Shown here: positions 26,973-36,610 of the stretch, piece after piece
Position numbering within the stretch: position 1 is the stretch's first letter
How the letters are laid out: each line of letters begins with the position of its first letter
From: Clostridium fungisolvens
GTDB taxonomy: Bacteria > Bacillota > Clostridia > Clostridiales > Clostridiaceae
Length of the DNA stretch: 64,000 nucleotides
Reading direction: 5' to 3'
Assembly: GCF_014193895.1 (NCBI RefSeq)
Contig: NZ_BLZR01000001.1
Span: 1,612,001-1,676,000, forward strand
Notes under the pieces: generated by a model
Told to the model about the DNA's origin: nothing
What the model saw: the letters and a program-made list of their open reading frames with translations, nothing else
The model's database searches: none
Made by a program: the position numbers and the translations under genes

Positions 26973-27410
26973 AAAACCACCTCCAAGTTTAGTATGTTCA
27001 TTTCGTACTTTATTATTAAAGATAAAGCTCTCACGACTTTGGATGAGAGAACTTGAAAGGGCACATATATGTAAGGAAAAGTATAATGTTTATAGTGTTA
27101 TCCTTAAAATTTAAAATAAGTACATTCTTACTAAAATAAGATATAGATATACTAGTTTTAAAAAATGCATTATTTGAATTAGTTGGTATTAATTATTAAA
27201 AACACTATTAGTATGCTTTTATAATAATGGAAATGGGATATCTATATTAAGTTTTTGTAATAGAACTCTAAAAATTAGATCTATCATAAAATTAAATTAA
27301 ATAACAATAATATTATCTGTAAATGAATGATTTTATGGTATATTGTGTATATAAAATATCTTTTGATGGTTGAACAATACATTTAAAATATTAACATTGG
27401 GGTGTAGGCT
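26973..27410. other. Intergenic gap without a clear gene
   Basis: About 440 bp of AT-rich DNA. A short CTCTC...GAGAG inverted repeat lies near 27031-27052. Otherwise only the ribosome binding site of the next gene is seen. Confidence 0.4.
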
Positions 27411-27842
27411 ATGGATATAAGTTTAATGACTATTGAAGATTATGATAAAGTATATAAACTTTGGACAAATACTTCAGGTATGGGAATGAGGAGTCTTGAT
27501 GATTCCCTGCAAGGAATTGATAAATTTATAAGGAGGAATCCTACAACTAATTTTATTGCAAAGCTAGAAAATGAAGTTGTAGGAGTAATATTATGTGGTC
27601 ATGATGGAAGACGGGGATATATTTATCATACTGGAGTAGACTGTGAATATCGAGGTCAAGGAATTGGAAAAGCTTTAGTTAGAGCTGTTCTTGGAGCTCT
27701 AAGGAAAGAAGAAATAAATAAAGTTGCACTTGTTGCTTTTGCTTCCAATGATATAGGAAATAGATTTTGGGAATCAATTGGTTTCAAAGAAAGAGAGGAT
27801 TTAGTATATAGAAATTTAAGCATTAATCACAATAATAATTAA
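27411..27842 (+). CDS. GNAT family N-acetyltransferase
   Basis: 143-residue single-domain GNAT enzyme. The acetyl-CoA-binding motif A reads CEYRGQGIGKALVRAV (R/Q-x-x-G-x-G/A, about 88), and FWESIGFKERED near the end is the usual GNAT C-terminal element. Substrate unknown. GGGGTG precedes the ATG. Confidence 0.85.
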   Translation: MDISLMTIEDYDKVYKLWTNTSGMGMRSLDDSLQGIDKFIRRNPTTNFIAKLENEVVGVILCGHDGRRGYIYHTGVDCEYRGQGIGKALVRAVLGALRKEEINKVALVAFASNDIGNRFWESIGFKEREDLVYRNLSINHNNN

Positions 27843-27870
27843 AATAAGTATAATTATAGAGCAAAACACT

Positions 27871-28266
27871 CTAACCAGTATGTTTTGCTCTACTTAATAA
27901 AAAGCCTACAGCGGAAAATAAAAGATTTCTTATCTCTACTGATGCGGCTCCAACTTGGTTTACATTTAACCAATGTGCAATTATCGATGTTATAAGGCAA
28001 ATTAAAGCTACTAAAATAGCTATTTGAGTTTGAATATTTATATTTTCAATATTTGAGTTTTCAGATAACTGAGATCCAAATATAAAACCAAAGATGCTTG
28101 ACATCACGGATCTTATAGCAATGGCATTTGGGCTTGTTTGAGATGTATCAAGAAATACAGTCAGAACTGTTTCTATTAGTGCAATCATACCTATGGTAAT
28201 AAGTGCTTTTGTAGCTAAATTGGTATTCTTATAGAATTTTAAAAATTTAGTAAATAGGCTTTTCAT
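27871..28266 (-). CDS. Membrane protein of unknown function
   Basis: 131 residues with predicted membrane segments at about 18-40, 50-68, 82-102 and 108-126. No family recognised. GAGGTG precedes the ATG. The upstream region holds a perfect Spo0A-like box, TGTCGAA at 28293-28299, next to a TATAAT-like -10. It converges on the GNAT gene, with an inverted repeat (27857-27892) across both 3' ends. Confidence 0.6.
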   Translation of the reverse strand: MKSLFTKFLKFYKNTNLATKALITIGMIALIETVLTVFLDTSQTSPNAIAIRSVMSSIFGFIFGSQLSENSNIENINIQTQIAILVALICLITSIIAHWLNVNQVGAASVEIRNLLFSAVGFLLSRAKHTG

Positions 28267-28484
28267 AGTAAGTCACCTCACTATGTATATTATGTCGAAT
28301 TATATAAAGAGGTTAAAAAGATACGGTGAAATTTAGTTATATGACAATAAAAATCATCTTAAATTAATGTGATTAATGTACTACTTTGCAGGTTTAGCTG
28401 TGGAGTATAAAGCTAAAAATATTAATATTTTATATATGATTATAGTAATTAGAACTAGTCTTATTTTTCAGAAAGGGTGTAAAG

Positions 28485-28880
28485 ATGAGGAAAGAAAAAA
28501 TATTGACAATGAGATTATTAAGAGATAAGTATGGAGTTTGTAGACTAGATAAAAATGAGATTATACCTAGTTGGGCTCAAAATGGAGAGTTCTTTTCTAT
28601 AACAAAAACAGCTGATGAGCTGTCTATTGTGTGCGACGAAGACAATATTCCTGATAATATAAAGTGTGAAAAAGATTGGAATATTTTAAAGATTGAAGGA
28701 CCGTTAGATTTTTCTTTGATTGGTATACTTTCATCAATCAGTTCAATATTAGCAGACAAAGGAATTAGTATTTTTGCTGTTTCCACTTATGATACAGATT
28801 ATATACTAATCAAGAATAAGGATATTGATAAAGCAGTGAAATCATTGATTGAAGAAAGATACGAAATATTAGGTTATTAG
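28485..28880 (+). CDS. ACT domain-containing protein
   Basis: 131 residues, resembling the two-ACT CASTOR/DUF-type small proteins. The C-terminal half FSLIGILSSISSILADKGIS and FAVSTYDTDYILIKNKD is a typical ACT fold sequence that binds small ligands. AAAGGGTG precedes the ATG. The next gene starts 36 nt later, so the two may be co-transcribed. Confidence 0.8.
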   Translation: MRKEKILTMRLLRDKYGVCRLDKNEIIPSWAQNGEFFSITKTADELSIVCDEDNIPDNIKCEKDWNILKIEGPLDFSLIGILSSISSILADKGISIFAVSTYDTDYILIKNKDIDKAVKSLIEERYEILGY

Positions 28881-28916
28881 GATTGTAGAAATATATAAAC
28901 AAAAGGAGATAAAGCA

Positions 28917-29522
28917 ATGAGCTACATAGTTGATGTACTATTATTTGATGATTTTGAAACTTTGGATGTATTTGGACCTGTTGAAATACTTGGTAAACTT
29001 CCTGATATATTTAAGTTGAATTTCATATCTATAGATGGAGAGGTCATTGAAAGCTCTCAAAGAGTAAGAATTGAGAGTAATTTATATAAAGAAGAGAAAG
29101 ACGTAGAAAGAATTTTAATTGTACCAGGTGGTAATGGAACGAGAGAAAATGTTAGTGACGAAAGTTTTATTAGCTTTATTAGAGAGCTGCATAATCGTGC
29201 TAAATATACGCTTAGTATTTGTACTGGTTCGGCTTTACTTGCAAAAGCAGGAATATTAGATAATAAAAGAGCAACTACAAATAAAAAGGCATATAAGTGG
29301 GTAACAGAGCAAGGTGAAAAAGTTCTATGGGTTGAAGAAGCAAGATGGGTACAGGACGGAAAGCTATATACTTCTTCCGGAGTATCTGCCGGTATGGATA
29401 TGACTTTAGGATTTATTGAAGATATTTTGGGGAAAGCAAAGGCATTGGAGACTAGCCAAAGAATAGAGTATATTTGGAACGAGGATAGCACCTATGATCC
29501 ATTTTATAAGTTATATGAGTAA
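28917..29522 (+). CDS. DJ-1/PfpI family protein
   Basis: 201-residue class-I glutamine amidotransferase-like fold. The nucleophile elbow is LSICTGSALLAKAGIL (Cys at about 101), with EILG near the N-terminus and SSGVSAGMDMTLGFIE later. Family members include glyoxalase III, amidases and transcription-factor halves. The exact activity is not predictable. AAAAGGAGA precedes the ATG. Confidence 0.85.
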   Translation: MSYIVDVLLFDDFETLDVFGPVEILGKLPDIFKLNFISIDGEVIESSQRVRIESNLYKEEKDVERILIVPGGNGTRENVSDESFISFIRELHNRAKYTLSICTGSALLAKAGILDNKRATTNKKAYKWVTEQGEKVLWVEEARWVQDGKLYTSSGVSAGMDMTLGFIEDILGKAKALETSQRIEYIWNEDSTYDPFYKLYE

Positions 29523-29683
29523 TTGGAAAAGTCCCTGAATATGCAAAGTCATTAAGTGGACAGCTACATGAAACTACTTTTTATTATAAAGAGTTATAAA
29601 GAGTTAATATAAACATAATATTTCTTAAAAAATTATTATTTCTATATCAGTTTAATATTAAATGTAAGGGATAGAAAAAATAT

Positions 29684-30604
29684 ATGAAAGAAGTTAAATT
29701 TGCAGTTTTTACCGATTTGCATTACGACCATATTCATGATGGACAAAGAAGGTTGAAAAATTTTATAGCTGATATACAAGAAAAAGATATAGATTTTATC
29801 GTCAACCTTGGAGATTTTTGCAAAGCTACAAAAAATAATAACTCACTGCTAGACATACTTAATAGTACTGGAAGACCATATTATAACCTCATTGGTAATC
29901 ATGATTCAGATTCATGTGATAGAGAAGAAGTGCTTAGATTCTTTGGGATGAAAGATAGCTACTATTCCTTTAAGTATGGTGATATAAAATTTATTGCTTT
30001 AGATACTTGTTTCATACAGTATGATAGAGAGTATGTACCATATTGTAAAAAGAATTATGATTCTTCCGCTGGAATTTATCCTGTATTACCGGAGGAGGAG
30101 CTCAATTGGCTAAAGAAAGAGCTTAAAGAAGAATGCCCTTACTTTGTTATCCTTTCTCATCATAGTTTTGAAAATGAATTCATGAAAAGAGGAGTTCATA
30201 ACCGTAATGAAGTGCAACAGTTAATCAATGATATAAATAAAACTGAAAAAAGAGTACTAATGTGTTTAAATGGGCATGATCATGCAGACTCTATAAGAAA
30301 GATTGGAGATACATATTATTTTGCAGTAAATGCAATGTCATATATTTGGTTTGGACCACAGTACGAGCATTTTACTTATTCTGAGGATATACATGAAAGA
30401 TACCCGTTTATTAAGGACTTAGTACTTTATGAAGAAGGGCTATATACTATTGTAACTATATTACCAGATGGAAATATTAAGATAGATGGTATGGAAGGGT
30501 GTTTTCAGACAGTATCACCAAAAGAACTTGGTATAGAAGGTGATTGGAATGGACGCGCTATAACAGCTAGAATATCTTCATTGAATACTGATAATAACAA
30601 GTAG
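29684..30604 (+). CDS. Calcineurin-like metallophosphoesterase
   Basis: 306 residues. Metal-binding motifs in order: FTDLHYDH (DxH, about 8), NLGDFCK (GD, about 41), IGNHDSD (GNHD, about 71), LSHHSFE (about 158) and NGHDHAD (GHxH, about 197). Resembles 3',5'-cyclic-nucleotide or phosphatase members. No signal peptide, so cytoplasmic. Followed by a nitrilase-like gene after about 100 bp. Confidence 0.85.
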   Translation: MKEVKFAVFTDLHYDHIHDGQRRLKNFIADIQEKDIDFIVNLGDFCKATKNNNSLLDILNSTGRPYYNLIGNHDSDSCDREEVLRFFGMKDSYYSFKYGDIKFIALDTCFIQYDREYVPYCKKNYDSSAGIYPVLPEEELNWLKKELKEECPYFVILSHHSFENEFMKRGVHNRNEVQQLINDINKTEKRVLMCLNGHDHADSIRKIGDTYYFAVNAMSYIWFGPQYEHFTYSEDIHERYPFIKDLVLYEEGLYTIVTILPDGNIKIDGMEGCFQTVSPKELGIEGDWNGRAITARISSLNTDNNK

Positions 30605-30702
30605 CTACAAGATAATATTAATAGAAAATAGACTAATAATAAAAGTGAGCATAATTGAAAGTTAAACTATATAAAAATATTAAACAATAAGGGAGAAATA
30701 GA

Positions 30703-31356
30703 ATGAAAGTTTCATTATTACAGCCTAAAATCGAAAAAGGTAATATTAGAAATAATATTGCACACATACAAGAGTTAATTGATAAGAGTAGAGGGGAGTT
30801 ATTGGTTTTACCAGAGTATGCTTTTACAGGTTCATTGGTCTCAGAAAGTAATGTTGATGTAGATAAGTGGATAATTGAAGGAGATGTAGCAAAGAAAAAC
30901 TTAAAAATACCTGAAGGAAAGATATTGCTAACTAATTCTTTAGTAAGAATAAACGAAGAAGTTTATAACTGTTGTGAATTCTTACCTGAAGATAAAAAAC
31001 AAATTAAGGTTTTCCCAGATTCAACAGAGGAAATGCAAGGAATAAAAGCTGGGAAAGAACATGAAACTTTTCAAATGTTTAATAAGAAATTTAAGGTGTT
31101 CATTTGTATGGATCTAAAGCATTGGAAATCTATAGAAACAAAGGATTTAGACTTTGTATTGTTTATTTATCATTTCACTAATGAGAATTATGAAAAGAGA
31201 ATCATGGAGCTAAAGGAATTTGTAAGTGAGAGAAAAATGCCAGTGTTAGCTAGCAGTATAGTATCAGATAAAAATAATGGTTTTAGTACTTATATAAATG
31301 AAAGTACGATTATATCTATTCCTGAGCTAGAAGGAATATTAGAAATTGAGCTATAG
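30703..31356 (+). CDS. Short carbon-nitrogen hydrolase (nitrilase-like)
   Basis: 217 residues, shorter than the usual 260 or more. The catalytic Glu is in LPEYAFTGSL (about 40), and VFICMDLKHWK carries the nucleophilic Cys (about 138). A candidate catalytic Lys is in the 105-115 region (IKAGKEHE), but its place is less clear. An amidase role is likely; substrate unknown. AGGGAGAAA precedes the ATG. The cyclase follows 25 nt later, suggesting an operon. Confidence 0.7.
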   Translation: MKVSLLQPKIEKGNIRNNIAHIQELIDKSRGELLVLPEYAFTGSLVSESNVDVDKWIIEGDVAKKNLKIPEGKILLTNSLVRINEEVYNCCEFLPEDKKQIKVFPDSTEEMQGIKAGKEHETFQMFNKKFKVFICMDLKHWKSIETKDLDFVLFIYHFTNENYEKRIMELKEFVSERKMPVLASSIVSDKNNGFSTYINESTIISIPELEGILEIEL

Positions 31357-31381
31357 AAGCTATGAAAAGTGAGATTAAACT

Positions 31382-32032
31382 ATGAGAATAATTGATTTAA
31401 CCCATACAATTTCAGAACGAATGCCAGTATATCCCGGTACAGAGGAACCTAAATTAGAAATTGCAAATACATATGATAAAAGCGGTTTTAAAGAAACCTT
31501 ATTAACTATGTTCTCTCATACAGGAACTCATATGGATGCACCAGCTCATATATTTGATAAAAAAACTACTTTAGATTCATTTCCTGCTGAACAATTTGTA
31601 GGAAAAGCATTAGTAATTGATTGCAGTGATTTAAAGGAAGGTGAGAAAATCACTATTGAATATATTGAAAATGTAATAGAAAAGGCTGATGAAGCAGAGT
31701 TTATTTTGTTTAGAACAGGATGGGATGAATTTTGGGGTACAGATGCTTATTTCGGAGAGTACCCTTATATCACAGAAGAGGTTGCAGACTATCTGATACA
31801 AAGTAAGAAGAAGGGTGTGGGCTTAGATGTAATAGGTATAGACCCTATTGCAGATGAAAACTTAACCTTACACAAAAAGCTTTTTGCTGAAACTGAAATA
31901 GTTGTTATTGAAAATTTGACTAATCTAAAGAAAGTTGGTAACGACTTGTTTACTCTATGTGCACTTCCTCTAAAATATGAGAATGCTGATGGAGCGCCAA
32001 TTAGAGCGATTGCAATTTTAGAAGACAAGTAA
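31382..32032 (+). CDS. Cyclase/kynurenine-formamidase family metal hydrolase
   Basis: 216 residues. The metal site HTGTHMDAPAHIF (about 46-58), the N-terminal IDLTHTISERMPVYPG and the GLDVIGIDPI motif identify the cyclase family, which contains formamidases such as KynB. Tryptophan-pathway neighbours are missing, so the substrate is open. Partner with the nitrilase-like gene upstream. Confidence 0.85.
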   Translation: MRIIDLTHTISERMPVYPGTEEPKLEIANTYDKSGFKETLLTMFSHTGTHMDAPAHIFDKKTTLDSFPAEQFVGKALVIDCSDLKEGEKITIEYIENVIEKADEAEFILFRTGWDEFWGTDAYFGEYPYITEEVADYLIQSKKKGVGLDVIGIDPIADENLTLHKKLFAETEIVVIENLTNLKKVGNDLFTLCALPLKYENADGAPIRAIAILEDK

Positions 32033-32044
32033 TATAAAGAAGGT

Positions 32045-32076
32045 AAAGGGAGATCTGAAAAAGGTCTCCCTTTGAT
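32045..32076 (+). terminator. Hairpin terminator after the cyclase gene
   Basis: AAAGGGAGA (32045-32053) pairs with TCTCCCTTT (32065-32073). The T-tract is short. Confidence 0.6.
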
Positions 32077-32203
32077 AATATATTGGAATCCAGTAATAAG
32101 TACACGTGGGTTATTATAACTTATATACCATATTATTGAAATTAATGTGCTTATTATGTATAATAAGTTGAAGTGCAGGTATAGAGAGTAAGGAGATCCT
32201 TAT

Positions 32204-32671
32204 ATGGAAATAAAGTTTGAAATAGCTAATATTGAAGATGCTGAAGTATTGGTTGAGGTTAGAAATCTAAGTTTTTTTTCAGACTATATAAAATATGGTG
32301 AATGTCCAGGATACAATATATCAATAGAAAGTATGACTAATACACTACTCAATACTAAAATAAAATCATACAAAATATTTAGTGATGAAAAAGTCGTAGG
32401 TAATATAAGCGTTAGAGAAAATAATGATAATACTTGTTATATTGGTTGCCTTTGTGTAATACCTAGTTATGAAAATAGAGGAATAGGACAACATGCCATA
32501 AGGTTTGTTGAAAAAGAATTTTCCAATGTAACTGTATGGAGTTTAGAAACACCAGCAGATAAAGAGCGAAATCATTATTTCTATAAAAAGCTTGGATATA
32601 ACATTGTTGATGAATATATGAGCGGTTCAGTTAAGGTAGTGTTGTTTGAAAAGAAGCTACTCTGTAAATAA
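32204..32671 (+). CDS. GNAT family N-acetyltransferase
   Basis: 155 residues. Acetyl-CoA-binding motif IPSYENRGIGQHAIRFVE (about 86) and HYFYKKLGYNIVDEYMSG near the end. The GEC-P-GY stretch near residue 33 resembles small clostridial GNATs. Substrate unknown. AAGGAGATCC precedes the ATG. Confidence 0.83.
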   Translation: MEIKFEIANIEDAEVLVEVRNLSFFSDYIKYGECPGYNISIESMTNTLLNTKIKSYKIFSDEKVVGNISVRENNDNTCYIGCLCVIPSYENRGIGQHAIRFVEKEFSNVTVWSLETPADKERNHYFYKKLGYNIVDEYMSGSVKVVLFEKKLLCK

Positions 32672-32719
32672 AGTAATACTATTATTTATAGGTTTATCAA
32701 TTTAAATAAGGAGAGAGGT

Positions 32720-32899
32720 ATGAAGAAAAAAATATTATTAATAGCATCAATCCTATTAATCATAATAGCAGCAGTAATTTTGTTTATCGGTATAGGAGAA
32801 GGTAACAATTCAGCAAGAGTTATAGCACTTGTTTTAATATTGGTTGCAAATGTATTAAATATTTTTAGAAATGCTGATAGGTGGAAACAAGGAAGATAA
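32720..32899 (+). CDS. Small two-helix membrane protein
   Basis: 59 residues: MKKKILLIASILLIIIAAVI begins the first membrane helix (about 4-25), a short GEGNNSAR turn follows, then a second helix (about 33-48) and a basic tail (FRNADRWKQGR). AAGGAGAGAGG precedes the ATG. It starts 48 nt after the GNAT stop, so may be co-transcribed. No family recognised. Confidence 0.6.
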   Translation: MKKKILLIASILLIIIAAVILFIGIGEGNNSARVIALVLILVANVLNIFRNADRWKQGR

Positions 32900-32987
32900 A
32901 TTCAACTGGCCCTATGTTCGAGAGTTTCTGATGATGGAGTAAAGACTAGTGAATAAATTATTTTAAAGAACATAAGGAGATGTATGT

Positions 32988-33536
32988 ATGAACCTAATAA
33001 AGAAAGATAAGTTAGCTTTTATAATTATAATTGTGGTAGCTTTAGCATCTTCTTTTACTGGGTGCTACCATAAAGAAAAAAGTACAGTAAAAGCAATTTA
33101 TTTATCACCTAAAGAAGGCGGACAGCTTACCAAAGAAGATCTTGATAAGTATCCAGAGGTTCTGCGTGTAACTAGTCAAAAGGAAATGAAAGCTTTAGTT
33201 ACTAAAAACACAGCGATTTGGATAGATAAAGATTCTGTAAATTTAGTTGACTCAGATTGGCTTAGTGAACAAGCTAAGAATAAATTTCCTATTGTACTTG
33301 TTGGATATAACGACCCTATATACTCTTTTAGAGATAAATTATCATGTTTTAACATCAAAGGTCCTTACATTGACTGGAGCAAACAAAAATTAGAGCCTGG
33401 GTTTAGCGTTGGAATGTTTAAAGAGCAAACAGCTGAAGAAAGTTCCGTATTTTTGAAGAAGTATGACATGGTTCCAGACACAAAACAAATACTATCAATA
33501 ACGAATATTCTGCTTGATGGCAAGTTACCACAATAG
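32988..33536 (+). CDS. Putative lipoprotein of unknown function
   Basis: 182 residues. A basic N-terminus and hydrophobic core end in the lipobox SFTGC (Cys at about 26). The mature part is soluble with no recognised fold. It contains VLRVTSQKEMKALV and a conserved-looking NTAIWIDKDSV stretch. AAGGAGATG precedes the ATG. Surface-anchored by inference from the lipobox. Confidence 0.65.
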   Translation: MNLIKKDKLAFIIIIVVALASSFTGCYHKEKSTVKAIYLSPKEGGQLTKEDLDKYPEVLRVTSQKEMKALVTKNTAIWIDKDSVNLVDSDWLSEQAKNKFPIVLVGYNDPIYSFRDKLSCFNIKGPYIDWSKQKLEPGFSVGMFKEQTAEESSVFLKKYDMVPDTKQILSITNILLDGKLPQ

Positions 33537-33651
33537 AATTTAGATTTATGATCTTAAAGACTTAATGAAATTTTTTGTAAGAATGCATATGATAAGAATA
33601 CTTTTATATCATAGCAAGTTATAAGTTTGATAAGCTTTAAGCTAATTCTAT

Positions 33652-33686
33652 AAAACACCGTACTAGAAATAGTTACGGTGTTTTAC
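33652..33686 (+). terminator. Intrinsic terminator after the lipoprotein gene
   Basis: AAAACACCGTA (33652-33662) pairs perfectly with TACGGTGTTTT (33674-33684). Working in both directions is possible. Confidence 0.75.
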
Positions 33687-33860
33687 TTATAACTAGAAAA
33701 TAAAGGTGCAAAGAAGTTAGTAATAAAATGTTTTTTTTCAGAAATAGAAAAGAGTATGCAAGTTTTGAAACGATAATTGATTAATATAAGGTGGTATGCT
33801 AGTCTTATTACATAAACTTTTAAAAGTTTGCGTAATAAGTTTGGAGAGTGGGGACAACCA

Positions 33861-35045
33861 ATGAAAAATCGTTATAGTTTAAGTTTTAAAGCCTTCTATT
33901 TTATATATTTAGGAGCTGTTGGAACCTTCATGCCTTATGTAAATGTATATTTAGAAAAAAGTGTGGGATTAAATGGTTCTCAGATTGGATTAATTGCCGC
34001 ATTAAGTTCAGTAGTTGGATTTACTGTAATTCCTATCTGGGGAGTAGTTGGAGATAAAACTAAAAGATATAATGCTTTATTAAGAGTATCTCTTGCTGGG
34101 GCTTTAGTGATGGTTGCTTTATATCATAAAGCAGCAACATATCCAATGATAGTATTCTGTGCAATTGGTTTAGAAACAATGCGATTAGGTACTATACCTA
34201 TGTCGGATACTGTAACTACTAAGTACTGTCACGAAAGTGGTGACAATTATGGAGCTATTAGAGCTATGGGGTCACTAGGATATATGCTAGCAAGTATGGT
34301 AGTTGGGTTTTTAGCAGATAAATTTGGATTAGATGGGCCTATTTTCGCTAGTTATGCTTTCTTATTAGCTATAGCTATTCCAATTAGTTTTACTTTCCCT
34401 AAAAAAGGCAATGAGGAAGAGCGAGAAGAAGATACGCTGCAAAAAAGTAGCTTTAGGGAACTATTGACCAATAGAAATTACATATTTATTTTGTGCATTG
34501 CTATTCTTACAACAGTAGTAGTAGATTCTGCAATGAGTTATGCTGGAAATCATCTGGTATCTACTTTACACGGTACCAAATCATTAATTAGTTGGATGAC
34601 TTTTATAACAGTGCTGCCAGAAGTATTATTCTTAATGGTTGCTATTAAGTTTATTAATAAAATAGGTTTCAAGAAGTATTATATTTTGGTTGTTATTTCA
34701 ATGATAGTGAGATTTGGAGTTTATTCATTTTCTAATAATCAATATGCATTCTTGGCAGTAAGTATTGTTCATTGTTTAGGTGTTGCGATGGTTACAGTGG
34801 GAAACTTGACTTATATTAGGAATTCAGTTAATTCGGCAGTTTTAGGTACTGCAATTACTTTGTTCAATGCAGCCATGTCTATTGGAAGAGCTATATTTGG
34901 ATATGCATTTGGAATTGTATACCAATATGGCAATAGTTACATGATTTATATGCTTGGAACATTAGCTTTTGTAGCTGCTTTAATTATGTTAATTAGGACA
35001 AACCATTTTGATAAAATGGATGTAAAAAATGGACATATATTTTAA
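33861..35045 (+). CDS. Major facilitator superfamily transporter
   Basis: 394 residues with 12 predicted membrane segments. The N-terminal YFIYLGAVGTFMPYVNVYLE and GVVGDKTKRYN (loop 2-3 motif, GxxxDKxxRR-like) place it in the MFS_1-like/nucleoside-sugar symporter group. The start at ATG 33861 has GGAGAGTGGGG upstream; a TTG eleven codons earlier is unlikely. The ROK-family gene follows by 32 nt, suggesting a sugar-related substrate. Confidence 0.85.
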   Translation: MKNRYSLSFKAFYFIYLGAVGTFMPYVNVYLEKSVGLNGSQIGLIAALSSVVGFTVIPIWGVVGDKTKRYNALLRVSLAGALVMVALYHKAATYPMIVFCAIGLETMRLGTIPMSDTVTTKYCHESGDNYGAIRAMGSLGYMLASMVVGFLADKFGLDGPIFASYAFLLAIAIPISFTFPKKGNEEEREEDTLQKSSFRELLTNRNYIFILCIAILTTVVVDSAMSYAGNHLVSTLHGTKSLISWMTFITVLPEVLFLMVAIKFINKIGFKKYYILVVISMIVRFGVYSFSNNQYAFLAVSIVHCLGVAMVTVGNLTYIRNSVNSAVLGTAITLFNAAMSIGRAIFGYAFGIVYQYGNSYMIYMLGTLAFVAALIMLIRTNHFDKMDVKNGHIF

Positions 35046-35077
35046 AGTTATTAGTTTTTTAGATTTGGGAGAATGAA

Positions 35078-36127
35078 ATGAGTGAACTTTCTGGAAGGCC
35101 TAATATTCTAAAGAGATTAAATAGTGACATAATCAAAAATGCTTTGAAAAACTTAGAATCTGCAACTAAGGCAGAATTAGTACAAGAGACAGGGATAAGT
35201 CTTACTACTGTTGGAGTTATACTGAGTAAGCTTATAGAAGAGGGCGAGGTTCAAAATCAAGGTTACGATGAGTCGAGCGGAGGTAGAAGGGCTGAAAGAT
35301 ACACTCTTAATCTTAATTATTCTCTGGCAGTTGCTTTATGTGTTGAGAATAAATACTTAGATTATGCAGTAGGTAATTCAGCTGGAGAACTATTAGAAGA
35401 AGGACGAGTAGAAATCACTGAAACTAAACAAATTAATGCAGTGGAAGATGTTTTGAATAGCTTAATAGATAAGTTTGATTCAATAAAATGTATTGGTATT
35501 GGAGTGCCTGCAGCAGTAGCCAATGGACGCCTTTTTACAGGGACAAAATTAGAAGAATGGCATAACTTTAATGTCCAGGATTATCTTGAAAAGAAATATA
35601 ATATTCCAGTCATTATGGAAAATGATCTTAATGCAATAGCAGTTGGTTTTGCTAATAATCATCTTAAAGAAGATGGAGTTTCTTCATCTAAATTTTTAAA
35701 TATGATTTATATCAACTTTATGACTACTGGTATCGGGTCAGGTATTATAGCTAATGGAATGCTAATTAGAGGATTTTCAAATTATGCTGGTGAAATATCT
35801 TTTCTTCAACTTGGCAATGGAGATACCTTTGCTTCTACAGTTACGAAAGAGCACACAAATGATGAATATGCAAATGCAATAGCAATAGCCATAGGAAACC
35901 TAAGCTGTATAGTAAATCCAGAGTATGTTGTAATAGGTGGAGACGCATTTGAAGAGTATAATTTAGATTTAATAAATGAATATTGTTCTAGGTATATTCC
36001 ACAGAATGTTAGACCTAAAATCATACACGCAGAAGACTATAGAGAGGATTATATTTCTGGAATAATGCACCTTACTATAGAAGAAATGAATTCAGGGATT
36101 AGACTAGTGACAACAAAAAGATTATAA
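35078..36127 (+). CDS. ROK family transcriptional regulator
   Basis: 349 residues: an N-terminal winged helix (about 12-70, TKAELVQETGISLTTVGVIL) and a C-terminal ROK sugar-kinase-like domain (GIGVPAAV about 146, ENDLNAIAVG about 185, NYAGEISFL about 235). The zinc-binding CxCGxxGCxE motif usual in ROK proteins is absent. Probably regulates the adjacent transporter in response to a sugar. Confidence 0.82.
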   Translation: MSELSGRPNILKRLNSDIIKNALKNLESATKAELVQETGISLTTVGVILSKLIEEGEVQNQGYDESSGGRRAERYTLNLNYSLAVALCVENKYLDYAVGNSAGELLEEGRVEITETKQINAVEDVLNSLIDKFDSIKCIGIGVPAAVANGRLFTGTKLEEWHNFNVQDYLEKKYNIPVIMENDLNAIAVGFANNHLKEDGVSSSKFLNMIYINFMTTGIGSGIIANGMLIRGFSNYAGEISFLQLGNGDTFASTVTKEHTNDEYANAIAIAIGNLSCIVNPEYVVIGGDAFEEYNLDLINEYCSRYIPQNVRPKIIHAEDYREDYISGIMHLTIEEMNSGIRLVTTKRL

Positions 36128-36229
36128 CTTGCTTTCAATTTTTTGAAACTTCAAAGCAAAAGATTAGAGCGATAGGTTTGATAGTTATTTTTAAATATAT
36201 TCAAGTAAGTAATATATAGGAGATATAGA

Positions 36230-36487
36230 ATGATTGAATTTAATTATGAAAATGATGATGGAAATTATGAGGATGATGACAAGGATCACGAAAAAAATAT
36301 AATTATGCTTCAATTATTGCAAGATACTCAGTTTATACTAGAAATGCTAATAAAAAAGATCACTATAGTTGAAGCTAAGCTTGAAGTCAAGCAAAGCTAT
36401 AGTGATGATGAATTACTAAGGTCACTAATGATACTATATAATAAAAGAAAGAGTAAATTTACTGATTTAATAAATAATGAAAAGTAG
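36230..36487 (+). CDS. Small acidic protein of unknown function
   Basis: 85 residues. The N-terminal third is strongly acidic (ENDDGNYEDDDKDHEK), followed by helix-forming sequence. No family recognised. TAGGAGATA precedes the ATG. Confidence 0.5.
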   Translation: MIEFNYENDDGNYEDDDKDHEKNIIMLQLLQDTQFILEMLIKKITIVEAKLEVKQSYSDDELLRSLMILYNKRKSKFTDLINNEK

Positions 36488-36610
36488 ATATTTAAAATCA
36501 ATAGGAATTGAATCTAAACTAGTAAGTGCTATATGTAGTACAAGTATAATTAAATGGTATATAATCTAAAATCTCTTTGATGTTAGGTGAGATTTTTATA
36601 TGGAGGAAAA

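Noticed and set aside
26863..27114. An 83-codon plus-strand frame overlapping the minus-strand gene at 26766
   Set aside because: No ribosome binding site, while the opposite strand has GGAGGTGG at ideal spacing.
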